Assembly: GCA_028532915.1 (NCBI GenBank)
Contig: JAQQAI010000040.1
Coordinates: forward strand, 1 to 36,432
DNA: 36,432 bases
Source: Sphaerochaetaceae bacterium
GTDB taxonomy: Bacteria > Spirochaetota > Spirochaetia > Sphaerochaetales > Sphaerochaetaceae
Reading direction: 5' to 3'
The notes beneath the pieces are model-generated. The model was not told the origin of the DNA and ran no database searches. It saw only the letters and a list, made by a program, of their open reading frames with translations. Of this stretch, positions 1 through 7,577 are shown in pieces. The position numbers and the translations under genes were made by a program. How positions within the stretch are numbered: the stretch's first letter is position 1; each line of letters opens with the position of its first letter.

Positions 1-11
1 ACTTTATTCAT
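1..11 (-). CDS. Start of an unknown gene running off the left edge
   Basis: Only the first codons are present: an ATG at 11-9 followed by AAT AAA. I call a start here because AGGAG (minus strand, 22-18) sits six bases upstream and because an operator-like palindrome and AT-rich promoter DNA lie behind it. It would be divergent from the GntR regulator gene at 523. No function can be assigned. Its position makes it a candidate target of that regulator. Confidence 0.5.
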
Positions 12-50
12 CTCTAGCTCCTCTTTATAGGAATTGGTAAAAACACTCTT

Positions 51-67
51 TTGTATACCGTATACAA
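51..67. promoter_or_regulatory. 17-bp GTATAC palindrome, probable GntR operator
   Basis: TTGTATACCGTATACAA is a perfect inverted repeat of two 8-bp arms around one central base. The half-site TTGTATAC matches the 10-bp palindrome at 495-504. Operators with a GTATAC core are known for several FCD-type GntR regulators. It lies 40 bp upstream of the start codon of the gene leaving the window on the left, where a repressor would block its promoter. Confidence 0.6.
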
Positions 68-474
68 TAATATATCAACGAGACTGTTTTTTGTCAAATA
101 AAGTTTTTGTAAATCAGTTAATTTATTATCTTATACTATTATATTTTTGTAATCTCTAATGTATCCAATATCCTTGTTGAGGTAAATCATTGTCAGTATT
201 ATTTTTATTCCAGTACACATATACAATATATCAATGAACAGATCATTCAAGCAAATTCACTCAACAAACACAAATATACTCATCTATTGTTTTACTATTT
301 AACAATTTAGATAATTCTATTTGTTCAAACCTTCTTCCTGTTTAACCTGCCATGCATCCTCTCTGCCGATTTTGTATATTTGATTATTGCATTATGGGTA
401 AAACCACAGTATTATTAAAATCTATTAATATTGTTCATCCGAAAAATGAGGAATTTGGTACTTCATTCTCACTT
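68..474. other. AT-rich divergent intergenic region
   Basis: About 400 bp of strongly AT-rich DNA separates the left-edge gene from gntR. I see no convincing ORF: the upstream extension of the GntR frame to 352 has no ribosome site and lacks family similarity. There is a loose resemblance between 61-82 and 219-239 (both ATACAAT followed by ATATCAA), too weak to call a repeat. No tRNA or stable RNA is evident. Confidence 0.5.
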
Positions 475-503
475 TTCACCGTTTTTTCAATCTATTGTAT
501 ACA
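475..503 (+). promoter_or_regulatory. Predicted promoter of the gntR gene
   Basis: A -35-like TTCACC (475-480), a 17-bp spacer and a -10-like TATACA (498-503) fit a sigma-70 promoter. The predicted transcript start near 510 would leave a leader of only about 13 nt before the ATG at 523. Confidence 0.45.
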
Positions 504-504
504 A
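495..504. promoter_or_regulatory. 10-bp GTATAC palindrome over the -10 box
   Basis: TTGTATACAA is a perfect palindrome covering the predicted -10 hexamer of the gntR gene. It is the same half-site as the 51-67 palindrome. Placement over the -10 box suggests autorepression by the GntR protein encoded next to it. Confidence 0.6.
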
Positions 505-522
505 AGGACACAGCACACCATT

Positions 523-1149
523 ATGTCAAAGATCATAAAACAGACCAGTTTAGCAGATAAAGTATATGACGTGTTAAAGACACAGATCCTCTCGGGAGAA
601 CTGAAGGGAGGAATGATCATCCCCGAAGAACAGCTCGCGACGCAATACGGAGTTTCCAGAACCCCCATACGAGAGGCGATCAGAAGGCTTTCCGAATACG
701 GACTGGTAATCCTCAAACCGCGCTCTCATGCCATGGTCTATAAAGTGGATGACAAGGAAGCCGAAGATATTGCGGTTGTGCGTGTCGCTCTTGAAAAACT
801 GGCAATTCAGATGATCACTCCTGACAGCCTTGAAAAACATATCGAAGAACTTTCCCGTCTTGCCGCAGACTGTCAGTATCATCTCACCCTCGGAGACAGA
901 GCACAGCTGTTCGTCAAAGACAGCCTGTTCCATCTCGAACTGGTCAAATGTGCCGAGAACGATGCTCTGTTCGATCTGTACGAACGACTCGACTCACGTG
1001 TTCAGCTTCTCAGAATCGCTCAGGACCTTTCCGACAACGAACTTTCGGACATCATCAGCCAGCACCCGTCGCTTCTCCAATACCTGAAGAAAAATGATAA
1101 AGATGCCGCTTTAAAGCTTATCGAGCATCATGTAGCCCATAACATGTGA
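523..1149 (+). CDS. GntR-family (FadR/FCD) transcriptional regulator
   Basis: A 208-residue DNA-binding regulator. Residues about 8-70 form the GntR winged helix (SRTPIREAIRRL recognition segment at 45-56). The rest is an FCD ligand domain in which D133, H137, H181 and H203 fit the usual metal-binding set. I start at 523 rather than 352 because the family homology begins at MSKIIKQ and the 57 upstream residues have no similarity. The gene is flanked by the GTATAC palindromes at 51-67 and 495-504, which suggests it controls itself and the divergent gene at the left edge. Its 3' end overlaps the convergent serine hydrolase gene by 32 bp. The ligand is unknown; FCD regulators usually sense small organic or sugar acids. 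Control of the murein salvage operon is possible but is only inferred from position. Confidence 0.88.
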   Translation: MSKIIKQTSLADKVYDVLKTQILSGELKGGMIIPEEQLATQYGVSRTPIREAIRRLSEYGLVILKPRSHAMVYKVDDKEAEDIAVVRVALEKLAIQMITPDSLEKHIEELSRLAADCQYHLTLGDRAQLFVKDSLFHLELVKCAENDALFDLYERLDSRVQLLRIAQDLSDNELSDIISQHPSLLQYLKKNDKDAALKLIEHHVAHNM

Positions 1150-2164
1150 AAAGTCTCTCGACAACATCGTTTCTGAATGATCCGATATTCCTGGGATTCT
1201 CCGTATGAAGCCGGTTGGTAAGAATCGAGACAGAGACCCGGTTCTTCCTGTTCAGATAGAGATAGGTTCCTGTGAATCCGGTATGACCGCACCCTCCGAA
1301 AGGATAGTTATCACCGAGCTGGAACCCGAGCCCTCTGTTCTCAATGTGTGCTCTCATTGCAGAATCTGCCAGTTCTGGACTGAGAAATGAAGAACATGGG
1401 TATAGATATGTTCTTGCAAGACGGCAGACATCTTCGCCGTTCGAGAACAGTCCTGCATGACCGGAGACTCCTTTAAAGTAGTAATAGCCGTTTCCGTCAT
1501 CACACTCCCCTCTGATCGCAGTATCGACAGGTCTGAATGAATCGAACGAAAGAGAAAGAGCTGCCACCATATCCATCTCGATACGATTCCCGAACTCGGT
1601 CTCAACACAGTCATACACCGCTGGATGCCAGGTAGTGTTCTGCAGCCGAAGAGGATGGATAACAAGCTCCTCGACAGCCTTGTCAAGCGAACAAGAGCAT
1701 ACCTTCTCGATTATCCTGCCCTGCAGCATGAAGTTCAGATCCGAATAGATCATTCTCTCTTTCAGAGGGTGTTCTTCAACGATGCTGGAAAGGATCTCGA
1801 AGAAATCTTCATCTCTGCGTGTATAGAAAGGGTACCAGTAATGAAGTCCGGAGCTGTGAGTGAGCAGTGAATAGACAGATATGCCGTTCAGACTTTCATG
1901 GATTTCGGGAAAAAACTGAATGAGTGTATCCTGCAACGATAGCTCATTCATCGATATCAGATGCAGGATTGCCGTCGAGGTAAACAGTTTAGTCAATGAG
2001 GCGAGATCAAAAAGGTGAGATGAAGTCAGTTTAATATGTTTCGAACCTGTATCGCCGAATACGCCTTCAAAGAAAACTCTCCCTTCTTTTTCTGCATAGA
2101 TGGAAACTCCGGTGAACAGCTTCTCAGCAATAGCCTCATTGACATAACTCTTTATCGATTCCAT
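1118..2164 (-). CDS. Beta-lactamase-fold serine hydrolase, possible muropeptide amidase
   Basis: A 348-residue member of the beta-lactamase-related family (COG1680 type). The nucleophile motif is S56-L-T-K59, Y140-S-D is the YxN-like element, and H294-T-G replaces KTG. GHAGLFS near 235-241 is a typical marker of this branch. No signal peptide is visible, so it should act in the cytoplasm. It is the last gene of the murein salvage operon and overlaps the GNAT gene by 13 bp. From memory, the Bacillus subtilis murQ cluster carries a related serine hydrolase (YbbE/AmiE) that cuts MurNAc from L-Ala. By analogy this enzyme may free peptide from imported muropeptides before AnmK acts. Esterase or D-peptidase activity is equally open. 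True antibiotic beta-lactamase activity is unlikely without export. Confidence 0.85.
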   Translation of the reverse strand: MESIKSYVNEAIAEKLFTGVSIYAEKEGRVFFEGVFGDTGSKHIKLTSSHLFDLASLTKLFTSTAILHLISMNELSLQDTLIQFFPEIHESLNGISVYSLLTHSSGLHYWYPFYTRRDEDFFEILSSIVEEHPLKERMIYSDLNFMLQGRIIEKVCSCSLDKAVEELVIHPLRLQNTTWHPAVYDCVETEFGNRIEMDMVAALSLSFDSFRPVDTAIRGECDDGNGYYYFKGVSGHAGLFSNGEDVCRLARTYLYPCSSFLSPELADSAMRAHIENRGLGFQLGDNYPFGGCGHTGFTGTYLYLNRKNRVSVSILTNRLHTENPRNIGSFRNDVVERLFTCYGLHDAR

Positions 2165-2619
2165 TTTTTCACCATGATCAGCTCATCAATTCCCTCTTTC
2201 GCAAACCCTGCAAGTCTGCCCACATTCTTATACCCATGCTTCTCATAAAACGCTATGGCATCCGAATTGAAAGAGGAAACAAGAAGAAAATAGTCACGTC
2301 TCAAAGATGCAGTTCTCTCTTCAAAAGCATCAAGAAGCGCCGATCCGATCTTTCTGCCGCGGAAATTGTGATGAACGGCTATCAGGCGAAGATAGGGAGC
2401 TGTACTGAAAGCTCCTTTCTGATCGATCCAGGCAAAACCGGCGATCTCGGATCCGACAATCGCAGTGAGAAGCAGATGATGTGAATCGAATCCACCCCGG
2501 AGGCTGTTTTCGAGAGTTGCAGCTGTAAAACCGTATTTATCACCAATAGATGAGTTCAGGACTATGTCGGCACATAAAGTGATATCTTCTTCTTTCATAT
2601 CACAGATTTCAATGTCCAT
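2152..2619 (-). CDS. GNAT family N-acetyltransferase
   Basis: A 155-residue GCN5-related acetyltransferase. The acetyl-CoA binding motif is RGRKIGSALL (about residues 89-98), preceded by the strand YLRLIAVHHNF and followed by the C-terminal AIAFYEKHGYKNVGR segment, as usual for the family. The start at 2619 is one base after the stop of the dipeptide epimerase gene. Its AAGGAG ribosome site lies inside the end of that gene, so translation is probably coupled. Substrate is unknown. In this operon it might acetylate an amino group of a murein amino acid, dipeptide or amino sugar, but nothing in the sequence proves it. Confidence 0.88.
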   Translation of the reverse strand: MDIEICDMKEEDITLCADIVLNSSIGDKYGFTAATLENSLRGGFDSHHLLLTAIVGSEIAGFAWIDQKGAFSTAPYLRLIAVHHNFRGRKIGSALLDAFEERTASLRRDYFLLVSSFNSDAIAFYEKHGYKNVGRLAGFAKEGIDELIMVKKWNR

Positions 2620-2620
2620 A

Positions 2621-3691
2621 TCACTCCTTCATCAGCAGCGGTCTCTCCGACTGCAGATCCTTTATCAGATCTTTGTCGGCTTCTATCCCCTGAGGATGCA
2701 AGGCGACACTCTGATTCTCATATACTACACCATTGAAATATGAACGGGCCAGCAGCAGCGGAGCGTCCAGATCAATGTAACTGGCCAGTGGTGCCAATGT
2801 GACGGCACTGTAGAGCCCTGCACTGCTTTCAACCATCGAACTCAGAAAGACCTTAAGATGAGCCTCACGGGCACGATCGATCAGAGCTTTGGAATATAAC
2901 GGTCCACCGCACTTGGCATTCTTCACGACGACCCCTCCCAGATGAGGTACCTTCTCAAGATACTGTTCGAGCTGCCTGATGCCGGTCACACTCTCATCGA
3001 GCACGATCGGGATAGAAGTCATTGCTGAAAGTCGTGCGATATCTTCACTCCCCGATGATAGAGGCTCCTCGATGAGTTCGACACCGATATTCTCAAATTC
3101 TCTTACCGCTGTACATGCCTCATCGTAGGTCCACCCCTGATTCGCATCAATGAACAATAAAGCTTCAGGAAGAGCTTCCCTGATCCTTTTCACACGCTCG
3201 ACATCACCGGGAATACCGCATTTGATCTTGAGTGAAGAGAAACCTGAATTCACAGCACCTCTTACCATCTCATCGATATCCTCGTTGAAAGCGATAGTGA
3301 ATGTTGTTCTGAAAGAATGTTGCCAAGAAGAGATTTTAAGCAGCGATGAAAGAGAAACGTCTCTTATCTTACTTGCCAGATCCAGTATCGCTTCCTGAAA
3401 GGCGCAGGAGGATACGGGATATTCGAATGCCGGATATTCTGAATCGACAGGATTCTCGAGAATATTTTCAATATCTTTCGCCCTCAATCGAGAAATATTG
3501 CGTATCAGGTCAGCTTTCACCTGCTGCACAGATCCCTTGTAATACGGTACGATCGGCCCCTCTCCGTATCCTGAATGATCATTCTTTTGAATCTCTATGA
3601 ATACATTATTTCTGAAACTGTATGAGCCGTGAGCTATCGTGAAAGGCGTTTTAAGCGGCAGCTCCAGGTCGAATACTTTTATGCTGATCAT
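2621..3691 (-). CDS. L-Ala-D/L-Glu dipeptide epimerase (enolase superfamily)
   Basis: A 356-residue enolase-superfamily enzyme of the muconate-lactonising subgroup. The acid/base lysines are in K155-I-K157 and near K257 (VVVKNAKCGG). Metal ligands are D182 (IDANQGW), E208 (IEEPL) and D232 (LDES). D307-L-D309 matches the DxD element that dipeptide epimerases use to bind the substrate amino group, which favours AEE over muconate or o-succinylbenzoate enzymes. The family converts L-Ala-D-Glu from murein peptides to L-Ala-L-Glu so that ordinary peptidases can use it. The gene lies between the peptide transporter and the GNAT gene, nine bases after dppF, which fits murein peptide catabolism. Other dipeptide specificities exist in the family. 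Confidence 0.88.
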   Translation of the reverse strand: MISIKVFDLELPLKTPFTIAHGSYSFRNNVFIEIQKNDHSGYGEGPIVPYYKGSVQQVKADLIRNISRLRAKDIENILENPVDSEYPAFEYPVSSCAFQEAILDLASKIRDVSLSSLLKISSWQHSFRTTFTIAFNEDIDEMVRGAVNSGFSSLKIKCGIPGDVERVKRIREALPEALLFIDANQGWTYDEACTAVREFENIGVELIEEPLSSGSEDIARLSAMTSIPIVLDESVTGIRQLEQYLEKVPHLGGVVVKNAKCGGPLYSKALIDRAREAHLKVFLSSMVESSAGLYSAVTLAPLASYIDLDAPLLLARSYFNGVVYENQSVALHPQGIEADKDLIKDLQSERPLLMKE

Positions 3692-3700
3692 CTTGAACCT

Positions 3701-4696
3701 CTATTCATAGAGGAAACAGGCCACTTCGTGCCCGGGGGAGACTTCCTTGAGCCGGGGCGGAGTGAGAGAACACTGTTTCATCGCCTTCGGACACCGTTCG
3801 ACGAACGGACAGCCTTTATGAATTTTCGAGGGAGAGGGAACATCTCCTTCCAGAATTATCCTCTTTCGTTTTCGGGCATTGATCGGGTCGGGCAGAGGCA
3901 CTGCAGAGAGAAGAGCCTGAGTATAGGGATGAAGACTGTCATGATACAGCTGCTGAGAAGATGCTGTCTCCACGATATGACCCAGATACATCACAGCTAC
4001 CCTTGAACAGAAATATTCTACGACGGCAAGGTCGTGAGCGATGAACAGGAAAGTAAGGTCGAATTGCTGCTGAAGGTCCTTGAGCAGATTGAGGATCTGC
4101 GACTGTATCGAAACGTCGAGAGCAGAAACCGGTTCATCGGCAAGTATCAGTTTAGGTTCCAGAGAAAGAGCCCGGGCGATTCCTATTCTCTGCCGCTGAC
4201 CTCCGCTGAACTCATGAGGATAACGCCCTTTGAACGTTGGCGAAAGACCGCACACATCCATCAGGCTGGTTGCCTTTGCTTCGATTTCACTTTCGGTCAG
4301 TGCAAGAAGACCTCTTTTCGCATAGATTCTCATAGGTTCAGCTATCAGATCGATCGCCCTCATTCTGGGATCAAGCGAGCTGTATGGGTCTTGAAAAACG
4401 ATCTGGAAATTCATCCGCATCTTCTGCAGGTCCTCTTTTTTCAAAGCAGTGAGATCTGTTCCTTCGAACATCACGCTTCCGGCAGTCAGCGATTGAAGCT
4501 GGGCGATGGCCATCGCCGTCGTCGATTTCCCGCATCCGGATTCGCCGACGAGTCCAAGAGATTCTCCTTTTCTGACAGAGAAGCTCACCCCGTCAACAGC
4601 CCGGATGAATCCGGCGTTCCTCTTGAAGATGATCCCTTTCTGAATAGGAAAGTGAACCTTGAGATCTTTTACTTCCAGCAATGTCTTATTTTCCAT
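3701..4696 (-). CDS. dppF: Oligopeptide/dipeptide ABC transporter ATPase (DppF/OppF type)
   Basis: A 331-residue cytoplasmic ATPase that powers peptide uptake with the DppD partner. Walker A is GESGCGKST, the signature is FSGGQRQR and Walker B is LILADEPVSALD. The C-terminal oligopeptide extension carries a cysteine set (GCPFVERCPKAMKQC plus a late VACF). I start at the ATG at 4696, preceded by GGAG six bases upstream. It overlaps the dppD stop by 11 bp (ATGGAAAATAA). The in-frame ATG at 4714 has no good ribosome site. Last transporter gene in the operon. Confidence 0.92.
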   Translation of the reverse strand: MENKTLLEVKDLKVHFPIQKGIIFKRNAGFIRAVDGVSFSVRKGESLGLVGESGCGKSTTAMAIAQLQSLTAGSVMFEGTDLTALKKEDLQKMRMNFQIVFQDPYSSLDPRMRAIDLIAEPMRIYAKRGLLALTESEIEAKATSLMDVCGLSPTFKGRYPHEFSGGQRQRIGIARALSLEPKLILADEPVSALDVSIQSQILNLLKDLQQQFDLTFLFIAHDLAVVEYFCSRVAVMYLGHIVETASSQQLYHDSLHPYTQALLSAVPLPDPINARKRKRIILEGDVPSPSKIHKGCPFVERCPKAMKQCSLTPPRLKEVSPGHEVACFLYE

Positions 4697-5687
4697 GATG
4701 CGCTCCAGTTTCATGAAGATAGCAGGCTACCTTCCAGTTCTCCTGTTCATTCAGAACATATTCGGGAGGATTGGAGGTCGCACATTTTTCCATTGCGTAC
4801 GCGCATCGCGCGTAGAACGGACACCCTTTCGGAAGATCGATGAGGTCGGGAGGTGCTCCTTCAATAGTATGCAGCCGTTCATTGTGGTCCTGGTCCAGAC
4901 GGGGGATCGAAGAAAGGAGCCCTTTCGTATAGGGATGCTGCGGTTCATAGAAAAGTCGATTCACAGGTGCTCTTTCGACTACCCGCCCGGCATACATGAC
5001 ACAGATGGTATCACACATGTCTGCTACGACACCCAGGTCGTGGGTTATCATGATCACCGAGGTTGAATTCTCTTTGGACAGTTTCTTGATCAGGTCGAGA
5101 ATCTGAGCCTGAATCGTGACGTCCAATGCTGTCGTCGGTTCATCGGCTATGAGGATATCCGGATTACACGAAAGAGCCATCGCTATCATCACCCTCTGTC
5201 TCATCCCTCCGGAGAACTGGTGGGGGTAGTCATTTGCCCTTTCCCGAGCATCAGGGATCCCTATCATCTGCAGCAGCTCGATCGCCTTTTCTTTTGCTTC
5301 CTTCTTTTTAATATCATGATGGAGCATCAGAGCTTCTGCGACCTGAACCCAGATCTTGATAACCGGATTGAGGGAAGTGAGAGGATCCTGGAAGATCATG
5401 GAAATATGTTTCCCTCTCACATTTCTGATTTCTTCCTCACTTTCTTCGAAAAGATCTTTCTTGTCATAGAGAACCTTCCCCTGCGTGATCTTGCCGGGAG
5501 GAAACTGTATGAGTTTCAATATGGAAAAGTTCGTGACGGATTTCCCGCAGCCGGATTCTCCGACTATGCCGAGAGTCTCTCCTCTATGGAGCTCGAAAGA
5601 GACATCATTGACAGCATGGACGATTCCACGCTCGGTAGTGAACTGGGTCACAAGTCCTTCTATCTGTAAAATCGGTTCAGTTTTCAA
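4686..5687 (-). CDS. dppD: Oligopeptide/dipeptide ABC transporter ATPase (DppD/OppD type)
   Basis: A peptide-transporter ATPase of about 333 residues. It has Walker A GESGCGKS, signature FSGGMRQR, Walker B ILIADEPTTALD and the cysteine-bearing C-terminal segment GCPFYARCAYAMEKC. The start is unusual. A TTG at 5687 is preceded by AGGAG with seven bases of spacing (5699-5695), and that AGGAG overlaps the stop of dppC. The in-frame ATG at 5708 lies within dppC and has no ribosome site. Homology begins at LKTEPILQIEGL, which agrees with TTG. It pairs with DppF as a heterodimeric motor. Confidence 0.9.
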   Translation of the reverse strand: MKTEPILQIEGLVTQFTTERGIVHAVNDVSFELHRGETLGIVGESGCGKSVTNFSILKLIQFPPGKITQGKVLYDKKDLFEESEEEIRNVRGKHISMIFQDPLTSLNPVIKIWVQVAEALMLHHDIKKKEAKEKAIELLQMIGIPDARERANDYPHQFSGGMRQRVMIAMALSCNPDILIADEPTTALDVTIQAQILDLIKKLSKENSTSVIMITHDLGVVADMCDTICVMYAGRVVERAPVNRLFYEPQHPYTKGLLSSIPRLDQDHNERLHTIEGAPPDLIDLPKGCPFYARCAYAMEKCATSNPPEYVLNEQENWKVACYLHETGAHHGK

Positions 5688-5697
5688 ACGCCTACTC

Positions 5698-6537
5698 CTA
5701 ACGTACATTTCGTAATCGGGGATCAAGGATATCACGTAATCCGTCACCCAGCAGATTGAATCCCAGCACTAACGTCACGATCGCCAGTCCCGGATAGATG
5801 GCAGTCCAGGGAGCCAGCATCATCACCTTACGGGCACTGCTGAGCATGTTTCCCCAAGATGGTTCAGGAGGCTGTATTCCCAGTCCCAGGAAGCTCAGAG
5901 CTGATTCAAGAAGTATTGCAACAGACAGCGACAGCGATATCTGGACTATGATCGGTGCGATACTGTTGGGAAGAAGGTGGTTAAAAAGGATGTAGGAGCT
6001 GCCGGCCCCGTTGGAACGGGCTGCCCGGACGAACTCGTTAGATTTGAGTGCGATGATCGCTCCCCGTGAAATCCTTGCGAACTGGGGAATATAGACGATT
6101 CCGATAGCGATGATGATGTTCGCGTTGTTCTCTCCCAGTATCGCCATGATGAAGATCGCCAGCAGAAGTGACGGGAAAGAGAAAAGGATATCGGCGATTC
6201 TCATGATCACATTGTCCCATCGCCCGCCGAGAAATCCTGCCCAGATTCCCATAAGAATTCCGAATGTGGCCCCCAGCAGTGTTGCGAGAATACTGATCAT
6301 AAGAGAAACCGCGCTTCCTTTCATCACCCGTGAGAGGATATCTCTTCCGAATTCGTCGGTACCGAAAATATGACCGGAGGACAGTGAAGGCTTTTGGAGC
6401 ATCAGTTCCGGATTCATCTCCATCGGATCGAATGGAAGCCAGAAGAAGGAAACAACAATGATCACCACATACAGAGAGATGATGATCAATCCGGCCAAGG
6501 CAATCCTGTTCTTTACTAGTCTTGTCATCGTGTTCAT
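5698..6537 (-). CDS. dppC: Peptide ABC transporter permease (DppC type)
   Basis: A 279-residue inner-membrane permease. An N-terminal membrane helix (IALAGLIIISLYVVIIVVSFF) is followed by a short outside segment containing GTDEFGRDILSRV, then five further hydrophobic segments. The cytoplasmic coupling loop (about FVRAARSNGAGSSYILFNHLLPNSI) is the EAA-type contact with the ATPases. It ends NLLGDGLRDILDPRLR, typical of DppC/OppC. It lies 16 bp after dppB. An ATG nine bases further in is an alternative start. Confidence 0.92.
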   Translation of the reverse strand: MNTMTRLVKNRIALAGLIIISLYVVIIVVSFFWLPFDPMEMNPELMLQKPSLSSGHIFGTDEFGRDILSRVMKGSAVSLMISILATLLGATFGILMGIWAGFLGGRWDNVIMRIADILFSFPSLLLAIFIMAILGENNANIIIAIGIVYIPQFARISRGAIIALKSNEFVRAARSNGAGSSYILFNHLLPNSIAPIIVQISLSLSVAILLESALSFLGLGIQPPEPSWGNMLSSARKVMMLAPWTAIYPGLAIVTLVLGFNLLGDGLRDILDPRLRNVR

Positions 6538-6553
6538 AGATCACCAACCTTTA

Positions 6554-7507
6554 TCAGTCAGAAAGCCGAATTCTCGGATCGGCTAACGCATATACTATAT
6601 CTGTCACCAGATTCACCAATACAAAGATCGTCGCTACGATCATCACGACAGCCTGAATGATCGGATAATCGCGCTGATAAATCGCATAGAGTGAAAGCCT
6701 TCCCATGCCGGGCAGAGCGAACACCTCTTCGATCACGATCGCACCGCTGAGCAGATATCCGGCATTGAAGCCTGTCACCGTGATCACAGGAAGGATTCCG
6801 TTCTTCAGAGCATGGGTGTAGATCACGCTCTTTCTCTTCAATCCTTTCGCCTTTGCCGTTCTGATGTAATCCATTTGAAACACCTCCAGCATGCTTGTGC
6901 GGGTATATCTCATCACTACCGCGGCAAAACCGATCCCGATCGCAAGAGAGGGAAAGAACAGCATCTTGATATTCCTCAGAGGAGCCTCGAGAAAACCTAC
7001 ATAGTTTCCCATGGGAATCCAGCCATTGAATCCGGAAAAAGCCATCACCATCAAAGCTGCCAGCCAGAACTGGGGCAGAGAGAGTCCGAGAAGGCCAAGG
7101 ATTCTCATAAGGAAGTCCCCAAAAGTGTTCTGTCTCAATGAAGAGGCGATCCCGAGCGGAATTCCAATAAGAAGAGCAAGGATAAGAGAAAAGAGAGTCA
7201 ATTCCAGACTGAGAGGCAGTCGTGAAAGGATGTCAGGGAGCACAGGTCTTCCTGTACGCAGAGAATAGCCGAAATCGCCTTTCAGGATATCCTGCATCCA
7301 TTCAAGATATAATACCGGTACGGGCTTATCCTCTCCGAACAGCTTCTCTAATTCCTCCATCATTTCAGGAGTTGCTTCGACCTGTGTTCCCATGTACATC
7401 TCCAGGGCGGTCCCCGGGATGAGTCTTACAAGAAAGAACACGATCAATGAAACACCTAAAAGGACAGGAATGAGAGTCAATAATCTTCTTACAATAAATC
7501 TAAGCAC
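6554..7507 (-). CDS. dppB: Peptide ABC transporter permease (DppB type)
   Basis: A 317-residue inner-membrane permease with about six hydrophobic segments. It has the family N-terminus MLRFIVRRLLTLIPVLLGVSLIVF and the coupling loop YIRTAKAKGLKRKSVIYTHALKN. The start is GTG at 7507 with GAGG six bases upstream. It pairs with DppC to form the channel. It is separated from dppA by a 70-bp spacer that holds a large hairpin, so permease expression is probably lower than that of the binding protein. Confidence 0.92.
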   Translation of the reverse strand: MLRFIVRRLLTLIPVLLGVSLIVFFLVRLIPGTALEMYMGTQVEATPEMMEELEKLFGEDKPVPVLYLEWMQDILKGDFGYSLRTGRPVLPDILSRLPLSLELTLFSLILALLIGIPLGIASSLRQNTFGDFLMRILGLLGLSLPQFWLAALMVMAFSGFNGWIPMGNYVGFLEAPLRNIKMLFFPSLAIGIGFAAVVMRYTRTSMLEVFQMDYIRTAKAKGLKRKSVIYTHALKNGILPVITVTGFNAGYLLSGAIVIEEVFALPGMGRLSLYAIYQRDYPIIQAVVMIVATIFVLVNLVTDIVYALADPRIRLSD

Positions 7508-7522
7508 ACTTCACCTCTAAAT

Positions 7523-7570
7523 CTGAGTATAAGGTGCCCCTTCTATATGAAAGAGGCACCTTTATCTCAG
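7523..7570 (-). terminator. Intercistronic hairpin between dppA and dppB
   Basis: Directly after the dppA stop, CTGAG/CTCAG outer arms enclose AAGGTGCC (7531-7538) paired with GGCACCTT (7555-7562), with small bulges. There is no U-run, so I read it as a transcript-stabilising or partial attenuating hairpin rather than a full terminator. Such elements usually keep binding-protein mRNA more abundant than permease mRNA. Confidence 0.65.
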
Positions 7571-7577
7571 AATTCAA

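Noticed and set aside
61-239. Imperfect direct repeat of ATACAAT-ATATCAA sequence
   Set aside because: Low-complexity AT-rich DNA; the similarity is short and interrupted.
352-522. N-terminal extension of the GntR regulator
   Set aside because: It contains the promoter and operator, has no ribosome site, and family homology starts at 523.
1118-2164. Antibiotic-resistance beta-lactamase
   Set aside because: The fold matches, but there is no signal peptide, HTG replaces KTG, and the operon is for murein salvage.
4034-4843. 269-codon plus-strand open frame
   Set aside because: Antisense shadow of the dppF ATPase gene; no ribosome site or recognisable fold.
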